DNA of 64,000 bases from DGNJ01 sp002388905 (GTDB lineage Bacteria; Pseudomonadota; Gammaproteobacteria; Pseudomonadales; Porticoccaceae). The notes beneath the pieces were generated by a model. It did no database searches and was not told the origin of the DNA. It was given only the letters and a program-made list of their open reading frames with translations. Of the stretch, positions 1 to 9,373 are shown in pieces. How positions within the stretch are numbered: the first letter of the stretch is position 1; every line of letters starts with the position of its first letter. The stretch is from positions 62,001 through 126,000 of the forward strand of contig DAITSJ010000004.1 of assembly GCA_036843405.1 (NCBI GenBank), written 5' to 3'. A program made the translations under genes and the position numbers.

Positions 1-22
1 CATCCTGTTTGCTGCATGCAGA

Positions 23-889
23 CTATCGGGAGTTTGCATCCGGTTTTTTGAACACGGCCGAGGCCGCACTAACGATTCTATCGCCATCGCCAATATCCAC
101 CAGCGATAACCGGACAGCAAGCGCATTCTTTCCCTCGATGAGAGTACCTTTTGTCCGGAAGGGCCCGGTTTTTCCCCGGGCGACAAACATGATCTGCCAC
201 TGGGTGACTTGCGCGCATTCGTTGGCAACGGAAGACTCGATGAGTTCGTTGGCGCATGCTTCCAAAGCGATGTATTGCGGGCCCAGATGCAGGGCTGCGT
301 CTGGAGATGCAGTGGCTCGTTCCAGTGCGGGAATCTCCCAAACAGCCGCATTACGGTGACGTAAGCCAAAGGCCTGCGGCAGGGAGGGCATATCGGGCCT
401 GTCCTCCACAGCCAATGGCGGGTTTTCCACCGGTCGATACCCCGGCGGCGGCGATCCCAGGGTGATCGCCGAGCCGCTGGACAGCGCAATCACTCTGTCC
501 GGGTTGGTATCGTCGACAATGAGCGAGCGGCTAAAACCCATGTTGCGCCCCAGCTTGACAGTTTCGGGCAGTACCCGTACCCGGTTAACTCCCCGGGCGT
601 CATCGATAACCTGGAGGTTCGCTGTTATCGGGTTGGGGATGTAGAGGTCGTCATGCATGCCGCCGGACTCCGCCGCTGCGATGCAGAGCGGTGCGGCCAT
701 GATACCGCCATGAATGTTGCGCATATCGTGCCGAAGCGGCATGGTCACTGAATCGACGCCCTTGTCCAGGACAGGGTTTGTCCGGCCCAGATAGCGATAG
801 GTCAACAAATTGGTCCAACCACTTTCAAATTTCGACCAGTAGTTGTCTGCGGCACCTATCCGTATATCCGAAGGCTTTTTCTCACTCAT
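23..889 (-). CDS. Double-hotdog thioesterase-like protein
   Basis: The product is 288 residues and resembles the PaaI/acyl-CoA thioesterase hotdog superfamily. The best sign is NIHGG at residues 58-62, the usual hotdog helix signature, followed by a second half of similar size ending in a strand-rich LSLVDIGDGDRIVSAASAVF segment, which suggests two hotdog folds in one chain. The ATG at 889 is preferred over an in-frame upstream start because homologous sequence begins around there and the upstream part is arginine-rich and unlike a fold. The gene stands alone, divergent from the transporter operon at 1322. Among CoA-pathway genes it could hydrolyse acyl-CoA esters, but the substrate is unknown and a dehydratase-like role is possible. 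Confidence 0.7.
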   Translation of the reverse strand: MSEKKPSDIRIGAADNYWSKFESGWTNLLTYRYLGRTNPVLDKGVDSVTMPLRHDMRNIHGGIMAAPLCIAAAESGGMHDDLYIPNPITANLQVIDDARGVNRVRVLPETVKLGRNMGFSRSLIVDDTNPDRVIALSSGSAITLGSPPPGYRPVENPPLAVEDRPDMPSLPQAFGLRHRNAAVWEIPALERATASPDAALHLGPQYIALEACANELIESSVANECAQVTQWQIMFVARGKTGPFRTKGTLIEGKNALAVRLSLVDIGDGDRIVSAASAVFKKPDANSR

Positions 890-1321
890 GAAAGTTTCTC
901 GGCAAAAATAGTGACGTGACCTGACCGGGAGCGAACTCATTATAGGATGGGTCCGGGGTTATGAGTATCGGCTGGAATAGTCGATTGATTAAAAAGGCCC
1001 GCAAAGATATCAGGATGGCCGCTTTTGATAGACATATCGATTGTCTGTTGCTCCCACGCTTTGCCATACTTGCCCGGTTATGGATATGTGCTCGGCGCAT
1101 ACACACGGTGTCGGGATCTGGCCGCACTAATATGGGCTATAGCGGCTACTCAATTCAGGTATCGTTTTAGGGTTGCTATGGGTATTTTTGGGCCTTGTTT
1201 CTAAAGACACCTGCTCCTTGGCGAGTTAGTTGTTTCGCTTCCCGGGGTGCTTTCTTTAAGCTCCGGCTTATCGCCTCCCAAACCTGACGAAAATAATCAT
1301 GGGCATCCGGAACTATAATTT
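890..1321. other. Intergenic divergent promoter region
   Basis: No convincing gene lies here. It separates the thioesterase-like gene from the divergent MFS operon, so it must hold both promoters. A short dyad, AGACA-N7-TGTCT, lies at 1030-1046. A left half-site like the AACTGAC operator of the 14-28 kb cluster occurs near 1284, without the right half. No function is claimed for either. Confidence 0.5.
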
Positions 1322-2656
1322 TTGAAAACAGATAGATTTCCTTCAGCCATACCACTTCCCGGCGGTGATAATAAGCAAGCCGGCTCTGGTTATGCCCGTT
1401 ATGTGCTGTTTTTACTGACTCTGACCTATACCTGCAGTTATATCGACCGATATATCCTGTCGGTTCTGGTAGAGCCGATCAAGGCGGAGCTCGGCGTATC
1501 CGACACCCAGATGGGCTTCCTCGGTGGGTTGGCTTTTGCGCTGTTGTACACCATTGCCGGTATCCCCATTGCTCGCTGGGCCGACCGTGGCAACCGGCGC
1601 AGCATCATTGCCCTGGGTGTGGCCGTGTGGAGCCTGATGACCATGGCCAGCGGGCTGGCGAGAAGCTTTGCGCAACTGGCCATGGCCCGGGTCGGTGTCG
1701 GTTTGGGGGAGGCGGCCTGTACCCCGCCGGCGCACTCGCTGCTTGCCGATTATTTCCCGCCGGAAAAGCGGGCCACCGTGTTGTCCATTTATTCAATGGC
1801 GATTCCCTTCGGGGTGATGCTGGGCTTCCTGGCCGGTGGCTGGATTACCTATTTTTTCGACTGGCGCACGGCGTTTCTGATGGTGGGCGCGCCGGGGCTT
1901 CTGCTGGCGATCCTGGTGCGCTACACCATTGCCGAGCCCCAGCGCGGGCGTATGGAAAAGCGAGCGGATCGGCACCTGGTTTCGGACAAGGGCTATGGTT
2001 TCTCCGAGGTGCTCCGTCATATTTTTGCCAGCCCGGCGCTCAGGTTGATTCAGTTCGGTGGTGCGTTCTATGCCATGGCCGGCTATGGGCTCTCGTTCTG
2101 GGTGGCACCATTTTTTATCCGTACCCACGGTCTGCCCCTGCAGGAGGTGGCCACCTGGCTGGCGGTCGGCGCCTTTGCCGGCGGCATATCCGGGGCGCTT
2201 TTTGCCGGTCGGCTTGCAGATCGGCTCGGCCGCAACGGGGTAAGGGGTTATTTCCTCACGCCCATGTGGATTCTGCTTGTGGGTATCCCCCTGACGGTCC
2301 TGATGCTGGTGGTGCCCAATAGCGATGTAGCGTTGATTCTGTTCCTGGTCCAGCAGTTCGTTTTTGCCTGCTACAGCGGGCCCATCTATGCGGTGATGCA
2401 GTTCCTGGTACCCGCCGGCATGCGCGCCATGACGGTTGCCGTACACCTTTTTATCCTCAACCTGGTGGGCCTGGGCTTCGGTCCCCTGTTTATCGGCATG
2501 ATGAACGACTCATTTGCCGTATCAATGCCCGCGGGCGATGCAATCACCCGCTCGCTTTTGATCATTACCCTGGGTACCGGCGTGGCGGTCTGGTGTTTCT
2601 GGCGGGCGGCGAGGCTGCCCGAAAGCCGCCGCCTGCCTGGTGATGCCATACCATGA
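1322..2656 (+). CDS. MFS transporter (spinster-like)
   Basis: This 444-residue major facilitator protein has about twelve hydrophobic segments, usual for the family. The first helix runs from about residue 25 and ends in SYIDRYILSV. The loop between helices 2 and 3 carries the motif-A-like RWADRGNRRS at residues 85-94, and a second copy, GRLADRLGRNG, lies in the C-terminal half. It most resembles spinster-type MFS proteins, which often sit in aromatic and steroid catabolic clusters. The start is taken as TTG at 1322 because no ATG occurs earlier in frame. It leads an operon with the Rieske oxygenase, CoA ligase and SnoaL-like genes, so uptake or efflux of the pathway substrate or an intermediate is the likely job. 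Direction and substrate are unknown. Confidence 0.85.
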   Translation: MKTDRFPSAIPLPGGDNKQAGSGYARYVLFLLTLTYTCSYIDRYILSVLVEPIKAELGVSDTQMGFLGGLAFALLYTIAGIPIARWADRGNRRSIIALGVAVWSLMTMASGLARSFAQLAMARVGVGLGEAACTPPAHSLLADYFPPEKRATVLSIYSMAIPFGVMLGFLAGGWITYFFDWRTAFLMVGAPGLLLAILVRYTIAEPQRGRMEKRADRHLVSDKGYGFSEVLRHIFASPALRLIQFGGAFYAMAGYGLSFWVAPFFIRTHGLPLQEVATWLAVGAFAGGISGALFAGRLADRLGRNGVRGYFLTPMWILLVGIPLTVLMLVVPNSDVALILFLVQQFVFACYSGPIYAVMQFLVPAGMRAMTVAVHLFILNLVGLGFGPLFIGMMNDSFAVSMPAGDAITRSLLIITLGTGVAVWCFWRAARLPESRRLPGDAIP

Positions 2657-2702
2657 ATCTCAAAAAACTATTATTTTTATTTTTATTGTTCAGGAGATAG
2701 CC

Positions 2703-3746
2703 ATGATCAAAAATATGAGCATGAAGCCCACCGGCTGGTTCCAGGTGGGCTGGAGCGAGGAAATTGCCCCCGGCGGCGTCAAGCCGATGAAGTACTTTGG
2801 TCGGGAACTGGTGGCCTTTCGCACCCTCGGTGGTGAGTTGTCGATATTCGATGCCCACTGTCCGCATATGGGGGCCCACCTGGGCCACGGCGGCAAGGTA
2901 AAGGACGATTGCCTGACTTGTCCCTATCACGGCTGGCAATTCGACACCGAGGGCGTCAATGCCAATATTCCCTACGAGGATTACACCATCAACAAGAGGT
3001 TGAGGAAGTGGCATGTTATCGAGAAGCATGAGTGCATCTTCCTCTGGCATGACCCGGCCGGCGGTCCTCCCCGGGAAGGCTGGCTGGCTGATCTTTTCGA
3101 TCACGACGTGGTGCCAGCGGATCCGGCCGACTTCTATCCGGCCTACCGTAACGGGGCGATCGTCTACAAGCCCGGAGAGAGAATCCACCCGCAGATGATC
3201 AACGAAAACGGTGCCGACAGTGCTCACTTCCGGTATACCCATGGTGCTCCCGTGGATCCCGTGATACTCGGCTTCGAGGCGGATGGTCCCATATGGAGAT
3301 CGTCGTTCGGTTTCCGGTCCGCCAAGACGGGTGACGTGGCCCTGACTCACTATGCCCGGGCCTCGGGTGTGGGGCTGTCCTTTACAGTGTTCCATCACCA
3401 TGGCAGCGACAAGAGCAAGCCGCTGACCTACGGTTTCAATCGGCGCCTGGTGCTTTCCGCGACCCCGGTGGACGACGAGCACAGCGATCTGCGGGTAACC
3501 TATTTTTTCCCGCGCGATCACCGGTCCCCGGAACGTATGCCCCAGTACGTTCTCGATACCGCGGCGGATACGGAAAGGCTGTTCGAGGAAGACGCGCAAA
3601 TCTGGCGTCACCAGAAGTTTATTCAGCGTCCCCTCTTTGCCAAGTCGGATGTGGAGATCTACACGGCGCTGCGTCGGTGGAGCGATCAGTTCTACGAGGC
3701 GAAGGGGCAGCCGCAGGGGCCGATGACCATTGTCGACGAGACCTGA
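2703..3746 (+). CDS. Rieske oxygenase, KshA-like
   Basis: This 347-residue protein is a Rieske non-haem iron oxygenase terminal component. Its N-terminal Rieske domain has C53-x-H55 (CPHMGAH) and C73-x2-H76 (CPYHGW) for the 2Fe-2S cluster. The catalytic domain holds NENGADSAHFRYTH at residues 167-180, giving D172, H175 and H180 for the electron bridge and mononuclear iron. Size and motif spacing resemble 3-ketosteroid 9-alpha-hydroxylase oxygenase (KshA) and related single-component-type oxygenases. ATG at 2703 is chosen over an earlier in-frame start because AGGAG lies just upstream at about 2691. It sits 46 bases after the MFS gene. No reductase is encoded nearby, so electrons must come from elsewhere. 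A steroid substrate is inference only. Confidence 0.85.
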   Translation: MIKNMSMKPTGWFQVGWSEEIAPGGVKPMKYFGRELVAFRTLGGELSIFDAHCPHMGAHLGHGGKVKDDCLTCPYHGWQFDTEGVNANIPYEDYTINKRLRKWHVIEKHECIFLWHDPAGGPPREGWLADLFDHDVVPADPADFYPAYRNGAIVYKPGERIHPQMINENGADSAHFRYTHGAPVDPVILGFEADGPIWRSSFGFRSAKTGDVALTHYARASGVGLSFTVFHHHGSDKSKPLTYGFNRRLVLSATPVDDEHSDLRVTYFFPRDHRSPERMPQYVLDTAADTERLFEEDAQIWRHQKFIQRPLFAKSDVEIYTALRRWSDQFYEAKGQPQGPMTIVDET

Positions 3747-3756
3747 GGGTAAGCCG

Positions 3757-5319
3757 GTGGAAAAAAACCATTGCCAGGAGCCGGTGCAACTGATCCAGGC
3801 CCCGAGCCTGTGGAGTCTGCTGGAAAGCCGCGCCGACCTGTCGCCGAAAGCCGTGTTTCTGATTCAAGGGGAAACAGACAGAGTCATCACTTTCGGGGAG
3901 TGCCGGCGGCAGGCTCTCGACCTGGCGGCCTGGCTTTATTCGCAGGGTATCGGTCCCGGTACTGTGGTGGCGTGGCAGCTACCCACCCGCATAGAGTCCG
4001 TGCTCCTGCAGTTTGCCCTGGCCAGGCTCGGCGCCATCCAGGCGCCGGTCATTCATCTGTACGGCGAGAAAGAACTGGCCCAGGTGCTGACGCAGGCAGG
4101 TGCGGATTTCGTGATCGTGCCGCCGGGGGACGAGGAGCACCGGACCCGTGCGCAACTGGCCGTGGCTTCCCTGCCGGAAACTGCCGTCCCGCCCCGGATC
4201 CTCGCCCTGGAGACGGGGGGCGGGGAGAGTCAGTTGCCGCCGTTCGCTGAGCCGGGAGAGGCAGTGCACTGGTACTATTTCACCTCCGGGACCACGTCCC
4301 GGCCCAAGGGCGCGCGCCATACCGATCAAACACTCATGGCAGGGGCCCGTTACCTGGGAACCGCCCTTGAAGTCCGGGCTGTCGATGTGGGCACCATCGG
4401 CTATCCCATCGGCCATATCGGTGGGATTATTTACAGTGCCATGGCCATCATGGCCGGAATACCGGTGGTGCTGATCGAGCGCTATGTGCCCGCCCGTGTA
4501 GCCGCGGCCTTCCGGCGCCACCGTGTAACGCTGGGCGGTGGCAGTACCGCTCATTACCAGATGCTGCTGGCGGAACAGGCACGGGTTGGGAACGAGCCCC
4601 TGATTCCCAGCCTTGAAATTCTTGCCGGTGGAGGCGCGGCCAAGCCCGCGGACCTTTTCGGTGAGGTTCGCAACCGTCTGGATGCGACTATCGTCCACGC
4701 CTACGGCATGACCGAGGCCCCGATTTCCGCCCACAACAGTCGGTACGGCACCGACGAGCAGTTGACCCACAGCGATGGCATACCCATGCCCGGCCTCGAG
4801 GTGCGTATCGTCGATGGCCAGGGCCGGGTACTGGCCACTGGGGAGTCCGGTGAGATCCTGTTGCGCGGGCCCAATGTCTGCAAGGGCTACCTGGATCCGG
4901 AACAGACTGCCGCCGCCTTCGATGAGGAAGGTTTTCTGCACACCGGCGATGTCGGTCACCTGCGGGAGGACGGTCACCTGTGCGTTACCGGCCGTATCAA
5001 GGACATCATTATCCGCAAGGGCGAGAATATCTCGGCCCGGGAAATCGAGGAATCCCTGCTCGACCACCCCAAGGTCGGCGATGTGGCCGTGATCGGCCTG
5101 CCCGACCCGGAGCGCGGCGAGATGGTTTGTGCCGTGGTGGAGCCGGTAGACATAAACGATCCACTCACGTTCGGGGAAATGCTCGATCACCTTTCCGCCA
5201 GGAAACTGATGCGCCAGAAAATTCCCGAACGGCTTGAAAATCTCGAGCGGCTGCCCCGCAACGAGGGACTGCAAAAAGTGGTCAAGACCCGGCTGCGTGA
5301 CCGATTTATGGCCGGTTGA
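3757..5319 (+). CDS. Acyl-CoA ligase (AMP-forming)
   Basis: This 520-residue ANL-superfamily enzyme would activate a carboxylic acid to its CoA thioester through an acyl-AMP. The phosphate-binding loop FTSGTTSRPKG lies at about residue 175, YGMTEAP is the A5 motif, HTGDVG the A7 motif, and GRIKDIIIRKGENIS the hinge at about residue 411. The C-terminal LPRNEGLQKVVK supplies the catalytic lysine region. GTG at 3757 is the likely start, because GAGGG ends seven bases upstream and overlaps the stop of the Rieske gene. It is clearly paralogous to the ligase at 28660, with shared APSLW/APTLW N-termini. The acid substrate is unknown, but the operon suggests an oxygenated intermediate or a side-chain acid. 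Confidence 0.85.
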   Translation: MEKNHCQEPVQLIQAPSLWSLLESRADLSPKAVFLIQGETDRVITFGECRRQALDLAAWLYSQGIGPGTVVAWQLPTRIESVLLQFALARLGAIQAPVIHLYGEKELAQVLTQAGADFVIVPPGDEEHRTRAQLAVASLPETAVPPRILALETGGGESQLPPFAEPGEAVHWYYFTSGTTSRPKGARHTDQTLMAGARYLGTALEVRAVDVGTIGYPIGHIGGIIYSAMAIMAGIPVVLIERYVPARVAAAFRRHRVTLGGGSTAHYQMLLAEQARVGNEPLIPSLEILAGGGAAKPADLFGEVRNRLDATIVHAYGMTEAPISAHNSRYGTDEQLTHSDGIPMPGLEVRIVDGQGRVLATGESGEILLRGPNVCKGYLDPEQTAAAFDEEGFLHTGDVGHLREDGHLCVTGRIKDIIIRKGENISAREIEESLLDHPKVGDVAVIGLPDPERGEMVCAVVEPVDINDPLTFGEMLDHLSARKLMRQKIPERLENLERLPRNEGLQKVVKTRLRDRFMAG

Positions 5320-5355
5320 TTATCGCCGGCTCTGTTCGAACGATAGGGAGTGACG

Positions 5356-5799
5356 ATGACCGAGACACTGGAAACGCGCCTTCAGAGAATTGAGGATATC
5401 CTGGAAATCCAGCGGCTTTGCCATGATTATGGCCAGTTCCTGGATGCCGGTGATTTCGAGGCCTATGCCAGCCTGTTCGCCCGGGAAGGCCAGGTGCAGC
5501 TTGGCCCTCTTGGGGTCGCCAGAGGTCCGGAGGAGATCCGGACGATGATGGAAAACATGCTCGCCGGCGAAATCGGCCAGAGCTACCATATTATCGGCAG
5601 CCCCCGGATCGATTTTGAGAGCGGCGACCGTGCCCGCACCGAGGTTATGTGGACGGTTATTCACCGGGACGAAAAAGACCGGCCCCGCCTGACCATGGTC
5701 GGTCGTCACCGGGATATCCTGGTCCGCGAGGAGGGGCGCTGGCGCTTTTTCAGGCGGCGGGGGTACGTCGATATCCCCGCAGGTCTGCCCGGCAAGTGA
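5356..5799 (+). CDS. SnoaL-like / NTF2-fold protein
   Basis: The product is 147 residues, the usual length of a one-domain NTF2-like (SnoaL_4) protein. It opens with a helix rich in charged residues, then IQRLCHDYGQFLDAGDFEAYASLFA, the typical start of this family, and ends in the strand-turn-strand RWRFFRRRGYVDIP. Members act as ketosteroid-isomerase-like enzymes, dehydratases or cyclases, but many are uncharacterised. ATG at 5356 is chosen because GGGAG at 5347-5350 lies six bases upstream; a GTG at 5350 would overlap that site. It is the last gene of the MFS-Rieske-ligase operon. Similar proteins occur at 51722 and 62831, each also beside redox genes. No reaction can be assigned. Confidence 0.75.
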   Translation: MTETLETRLQRIEDILEIQRLCHDYGQFLDAGDFEAYASLFAREGQVQLGPLGVARGPEEIRTMMENMLAGEIGQSYHIIGSPRIDFESGDRARTEVMWTVIHRDEKDRPRLTMVGRHRDILVREEGRWRFFRRRGYVDIPAGLPGK

Positions 5800-5884
5800 T
5801 AGCGTCATTGCATAAGCCAGGGGATGATTTTATGTCACCCTATCCGGACAGGCGCTTTCACCGGTATTTCAAGATCGAAAACGA

Positions 5885-7078
5885 CTATCTATCCAGAAGC
5901 TGACCGGTGCAATATTCGGGTCGGTGCTGTTCACGCCAATCGGCAAGGCAATCGGTCGTAACCTGGTTGATGTCGGTATACCCGCAAAGTGCCAGGGAAA
6001 CATCGAGTTCGCCCCGCAGAATATCCAGGCTTCGGGCCACGCCCGCCTGACCGGCGGCGGCGAGGCCGTACAGGAAAGCGCGCCCGATAAATACACCCCG
6101 GGCACCCAGGGCCCGGGCCTTGAGGATATCCTGGCCCCGGCGTACGCCCCCGTCCATCCAGAGTTCGAGCCGGTCGCCCACGGCGTCGGCGATGCGGGGC
6201 AGGGCACTGATGGAAGAGGGAGCGCCGTCCAGTTGCCGGCCGCCGTGGTTGGAAACCACGATGGCGTCGGTACCGCAGGAAGCGGCCATTTCCGCATCCT
6301 CGCCGGTCATGATTCCTTTGAGAATCAGTGGGCCGTCCCAAAGGCTCCGGACCCATTCCACGTCCTTCCAGGTTATCGACGGATCGAAATTGGCGGCGGA
6401 CCATATCTTGAAGTCATCCAGGGTGTCGATGCCCGCCACATGGCCCATGACGTTGCCAAAGTGGCGGCGCGGGGTTCTCGCCATGTCCAGGCACCAGCCC
6501 GGTTTCGAGGCATAGTTGAGCAGGTTGGCAATCTTCTTCAGGGGGCCCACCTGTCCCACCATGCCGTTTTTGTAATCCTTATGGCGCTGGCCGATAGTGG
6601 GCAGGTCCACCGTCATCACCAGTGCGCTGCAGTTCGCCGCCCGGGCCCTGGCAATCAGTTTTTCGACAAAATCCCGGTCCTTCATCATGTAGAGCTGGAA
6701 CCAGAATGGTTTTTTAACCGCCGCTGCCACATCCTCGATGGAGCAGATACTCATGGTGCTGAGGGTAAAGGGTACGCCGGCGGCCTCCGCCGCCCTGGCC
6801 GCGAGTATTTCGCCGTCGGCATGAATGGTGCCGGCCGATCCCACCGGCGCGAGTGCCACCGGCAGCGACACCGGCTGACCGGCCATGGTGGTGGCCAGGG
6901 ATCGGTCCGCCACATTCACGCACACCCGGGGTTTGAGCCTGATGGTGGCCAAATCCGCCTCGTTGGCCCGGTAGGTGGTTTCCGTGTAGGAGCCGGCATC
7001 CACCAGATCGTAAAACATGCGCGGAATCTTTCTTTTTGCCACTGGCTTGAAATCGTCGATCTGGGTGATTACCGGCAT
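5885..7078 (-). CDS. FMN-dependent alpha-hydroxyacid oxidase/dehydrogenase
   Basis: This 397-residue flavoprotein belongs to the glycolate oxidase / L-lactate (LldD) / mandelate dehydrogenase family, which oxidises 2-hydroxyacids to 2-oxoacids. Key residues are visible: FWFQLY at 125-130, D158, K254 in LILKG, and H278 and R281 in SNHGGRQLD, followed by the phosphate-binding DGGVRRGQDILKARALGARGVFIGRAF. The usual TVDTPVLGRRERD segment reads TVDLPTIGQRHKD, a departure that may alter specificity. ATG at 7078 has AAGGA upstream. It is the last gene of the minus-strand run that begins with the LuxE-like gene at 10728, about 70 bases after the SDR. A hydroxyacid from that module is a plausible substrate, though plain lactate cannot be excluded. 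Confidence 0.85.
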   Translation of the reverse strand: MPVITQIDDFKPVAKRKIPRMFYDLVDAGSYTETTYRANEADLATIRLKPRVCVNVADRSLATTMAGQPVSLPVALAPVGSAGTIHADGEILAARAAEAAGVPFTLSTMSICSIEDVAAAVKKPFWFQLYMMKDRDFVEKLIARARAANCSALVMTVDLPTIGQRHKDYKNGMVGQVGPLKKIANLLNYASKPGWCLDMARTPRRHFGNVMGHVAGIDTLDDFKIWSAANFDPSITWKDVEWVRSLWDGPLILKGIMTGEDAEMAASCGTDAIVVSNHGGRQLDGAPSSISALPRIADAVGDRLELWMDGGVRRGQDILKARALGARGVFIGRAFLYGLAAAGQAGVARSLDILRGELDVSLALCGYTDINQVTTDCLADWREQHRPEYCTGQLLDR

Positions 7079-7151
7079 GGGTGGGTCCTTATCGAAAATA
7101 ATTGTTGTGTCCGCGGCCGGGAGACCGGCTTTTCCGGCGTCGGCAGGGCCG

Positions 7152-7937
7152 CTAAAAATGACTCAGGAGACCGCCGTCCACTGCCAGAATATGGCCGCTG
7201 ATATAGGAGGCTGCGGGGGAGGCGAGGAAAACGGCGGCTCCGGCGATTTCTTCGGGCTTTCCCCAGCGCGCCAGGGAGTTGCGCCGGGCGATCATCGCCT
7301 GTCCCTCCTCGGTGCCGGCGATGGCCTGGTTGGTTTCCGTCGCGAAGGGACCGGGTGCGATGGCGTTGACGGTGATGCCTTCAGGGCCCAGTTCCGCGGC
7401 CAGGGAGCGGGTCAGGGACACCAGCGCACCCTTGGCAGTGGTGTACCCGGGATCTCCCCTGGAGGCGAGAAAGGCAGCAATGGAAACCAGGTTGATGATC
7501 CTGCCCTCGCCCCTGGCGACCATCTGACGGCTGGCCAGTCGTGACAGGCTGTAGGTGGAGACCACGTGGTTCTCCAGCATCCGTCGAAAGGCGGTGGTGT
7601 CCAGTTCCGAAAGCCCCCGGCGGTCGCGAACGCCGACGTTATTGACCAGGATATCGACGCCACCCGCTTCTCGCAGGGCTTCCATAGCCTCGGTTGCGGC
7701 GGGTTCGTCTTCCACGTCGAAGGCCAGGCAGTGGACTTCGATGCCCTTGCTGCGAAGATCTGCCTGAACCTTTTCCAGGTGGTCGCCATCGCGGCCATTG
7801 ATGTATACACGGGCACCGGCCCGGGCAAGACCGGCGGCCATCTCCAGGCCCAGACCCCGGCCCGAACCGGTTACCAGGGCCACTTTTCCCGTCAGTGAAA
7901 AGCCCAGGGAGGCCAGCCTGTCGCTATCGTTTTCCAT
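7152..7937 (-). CDS. Short-chain dehydrogenase/reductase
   Basis: This 261-residue classical SDR has the nucleotide-binding TGSGRGLG motif near residue 23, NNVG in place of NNAG, the catalytic S and YTTAK (YxxxK), and the C-terminal GHILAVDGG that ends the family fold. It resembles gluconate 5-dehydrogenase-type and FabG-type SDRs that act on alcohols and ketones with NAD(P). It lies between the LuxC-like gene (41 bases upstream) and the FMN hydroxyacid oxidase, all on the minus strand and probably cotranscribed. Within this module it could interconvert an alcohol with the aldehyde or ketone made by the LuxC-like reductase. That pairing is inference. The physiological direction is unknown. 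Confidence 0.85.
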   Translation of the reverse strand: MENDSDRLASLGFSLTGKVALVTGSGRGLGLEMAAGLARAGARVYINGRDGDHLEKVQADLRSKGIEVHCLAFDVEDEPAATEAMEALREAGGVDILVNNVGVRDRRGLSELDTTAFRRMLENHVVSTYSLSRLASRQMVARGEGRIINLVSIAAFLASRGDPGYTTAKGALVSLTRSLAAELGPEGITVNAIAPGPFATETNQAIAGTEEGQAMIARRNSLARWGKPEEIAGAAVFLASPAASYISGHILAVDGGLLSHF

Positions 7938-7978
7938 CGCCTGTCTCGTTTTACCTATTATTGTTTGGTGAGCGAGGC

Positions 7979-9373
7979 TCAGCCTTCGTCGTTAAGCCAG
8001 CGTACCAGTCGCGAAAGGGGCAGGAAACCATCGTGGGCAAGCCCGCCTTCCATGCCGCCGGCGCCGCCAATGGCGGTAATTCGCTGGGCCCCGGCGGAGG
8101 CAAGGCGGTCGCGCAACCGGGTCTTGCGTTCGTTGGGGTAGACGGTCACGGTCTGGGTGGCGACATTGACCTGGGGCAGCGCTTCTTCCAGGTCGTCGAC
8201 ACAGACCACGTTGACGATGCGGTATTCGGGGTTGAAATCCACGGGCTCGTCGGAGCGGATGACCATGCCGGCGCCGGAGTAGTCGCCCCAGATCCGGTAC
8301 AGATCGGGCATCCCCCGCAGGCCGTCGATTTCCTCGCGCAGGTGGGACGGCACGGGAACACCTTCCGCCGACGCGTGGTGGCGCTCCACACCCATGCGTT
8401 TTTGCAGGACCTCGCAGAACCGGTCGACCTCGTCCAGTTCACCTTCCACGAACATAAAGCGACTGGACGCACAGGCGAACTGGTCCACCAGGGTAGCGTC
8501 CGCCGCCGCGCCGTCGGCGACATATTCCAGGGTCTCACGGGATTTGTGCGCCTCCCGGCCGATCATGGAAATGGAGGTCTTGGGATCGAAGCCGACCAGT
8601 TCGAAACCGGGGCAGATATAGTTCTTGGCGCTGCGCAGGGTGCTGTCACCGCCCCAGGCCGCCAGTTTGTCAAAGAACTGTGGCCGCATCAGCAGGTTTT
8701 CCACCCTGTCGTCGCCACCGCGCCAGTAGGCCGCCGAGAAAGACCGGGCAACGGGATGATTGGGCGCCACGGCGGACAGGCCGCGCAGGATCGCCGTGGT
8801 GGTGAACAGGTCATTGGAGGGTAACTTGATCAGGTTGACACCCTTGGTGATGGCGCCCCGGGCAATGGAAACGGCGGCGACTTCCGGCGCGTTACCGGCA
8901 ATCACATGCAGGATCCGGGAGGGGAAGGCCCGCATCCGTGCGGGACGACCGCTCACCAGATTGTCGACCGGGAACCAGTTGTCCAGCGCCCTGGTGCCGC
9001 CGAGCTCGTTCTCGATCTGGACCAGGAGCAGGTCCCGGTCGAAAATCATGGGCAGGGTCTCGTAAGACTTCTGCATGAGCCTGGCATTCATGGGGTTGTT
9101 CCTGGTGGCGTTTTCCCGGGCTTCCGCCACCAGGCCTTCGGGGTCCTGGGTCAGCCATCTGGCCGTTTCCGCCAGGATCTTCAGGATGTCCTCGAGGGGC
9201 GTGTCGAAATTGGGGCCAGGCTGTTCCCGGGTCCATACCAGTTCGTTAAGGTTGAGCTCGGGCGTGGCGAAACGGGCATGGGGCGGCCCGTATTCCAGGT
9301 CGGTTCCCTCAACGACCTCACCCTTGACGACGTGGCAGACCGGCTGGGCGGGGTTCGGCGTGGCGGTATTCAT
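7979..9373 (-). CDS. LuxC-like acyl-CoA/fatty acid reductase
   Basis: This 464-residue protein matches the LuxC acyl-CoA reductase family, a branch of the aldehyde dehydrogenase fold that reduces an enzyme-bound acyl group to an aldehyde with NADPH. Visible signs are HVIAGNAPEVAAVS near residues 156-169, KLPSND near 183, and the nucleophile C301 in DQFACASSRF. Length agrees with LuxC (about 480). ATG at 9373 overlaps the stop of the LuxE-like gene by four bases, so the two are translationally coupled; an upstream in-frame extension is ignored as it reads antisense-like, arginine-rich sequence. No luciferase or LuxD is present, so the pair probably serves carboxylate-to-aldehyde reduction (or the reverse) in a catabolic route rather than light emission. 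Confidence 0.85.
   Translation of the reverse strand: MNTATPNPAQPVCHVVKGEVVEGTDLEYGPPHARFATPELNLNELVWTREQPGPNFDTPLEDILKILAETARWLTQDPEGLVAEARENATRNNPMNARLMQKSYETLPMIFDRDLLLVQIENELGGTRALDNWFPVDNLVSGRPARMRAFPSRILHVIAGNAPEVAAVSIARGAITKGVNLIKLPSNDLFTTTAILRGLSAVAPNHPVARSFSAAYWRGGDDRVENLLMRPQFFDKLAAWGGDSTLRSAKNYICPGFELVGFDPKTSISMIGREAHKSRETLEYVADGAAADATLVDQFACASSRFMFVEGELDEVDRFCEVLQKRMGVERHHASAEGVPVPSHLREEIDGLRGMPDLYRIWGDYSGAGMVIRSDEPVDFNPEYRIVNVVCVDDLEEALPQVNVATQTVTVYPNERKTRLRDRLASAGAQRITAIGGAGGMEGGLAHDGFLPLSRLVRWLNDEG

Noticed and set aside
1030..1046. AGACA-N7-TGTCT dyad as an operator
   Set aside because: Only five-base arms, single copy, and no regulator or promoter can be placed relative to it. 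It is noted only in the intergenic entry.
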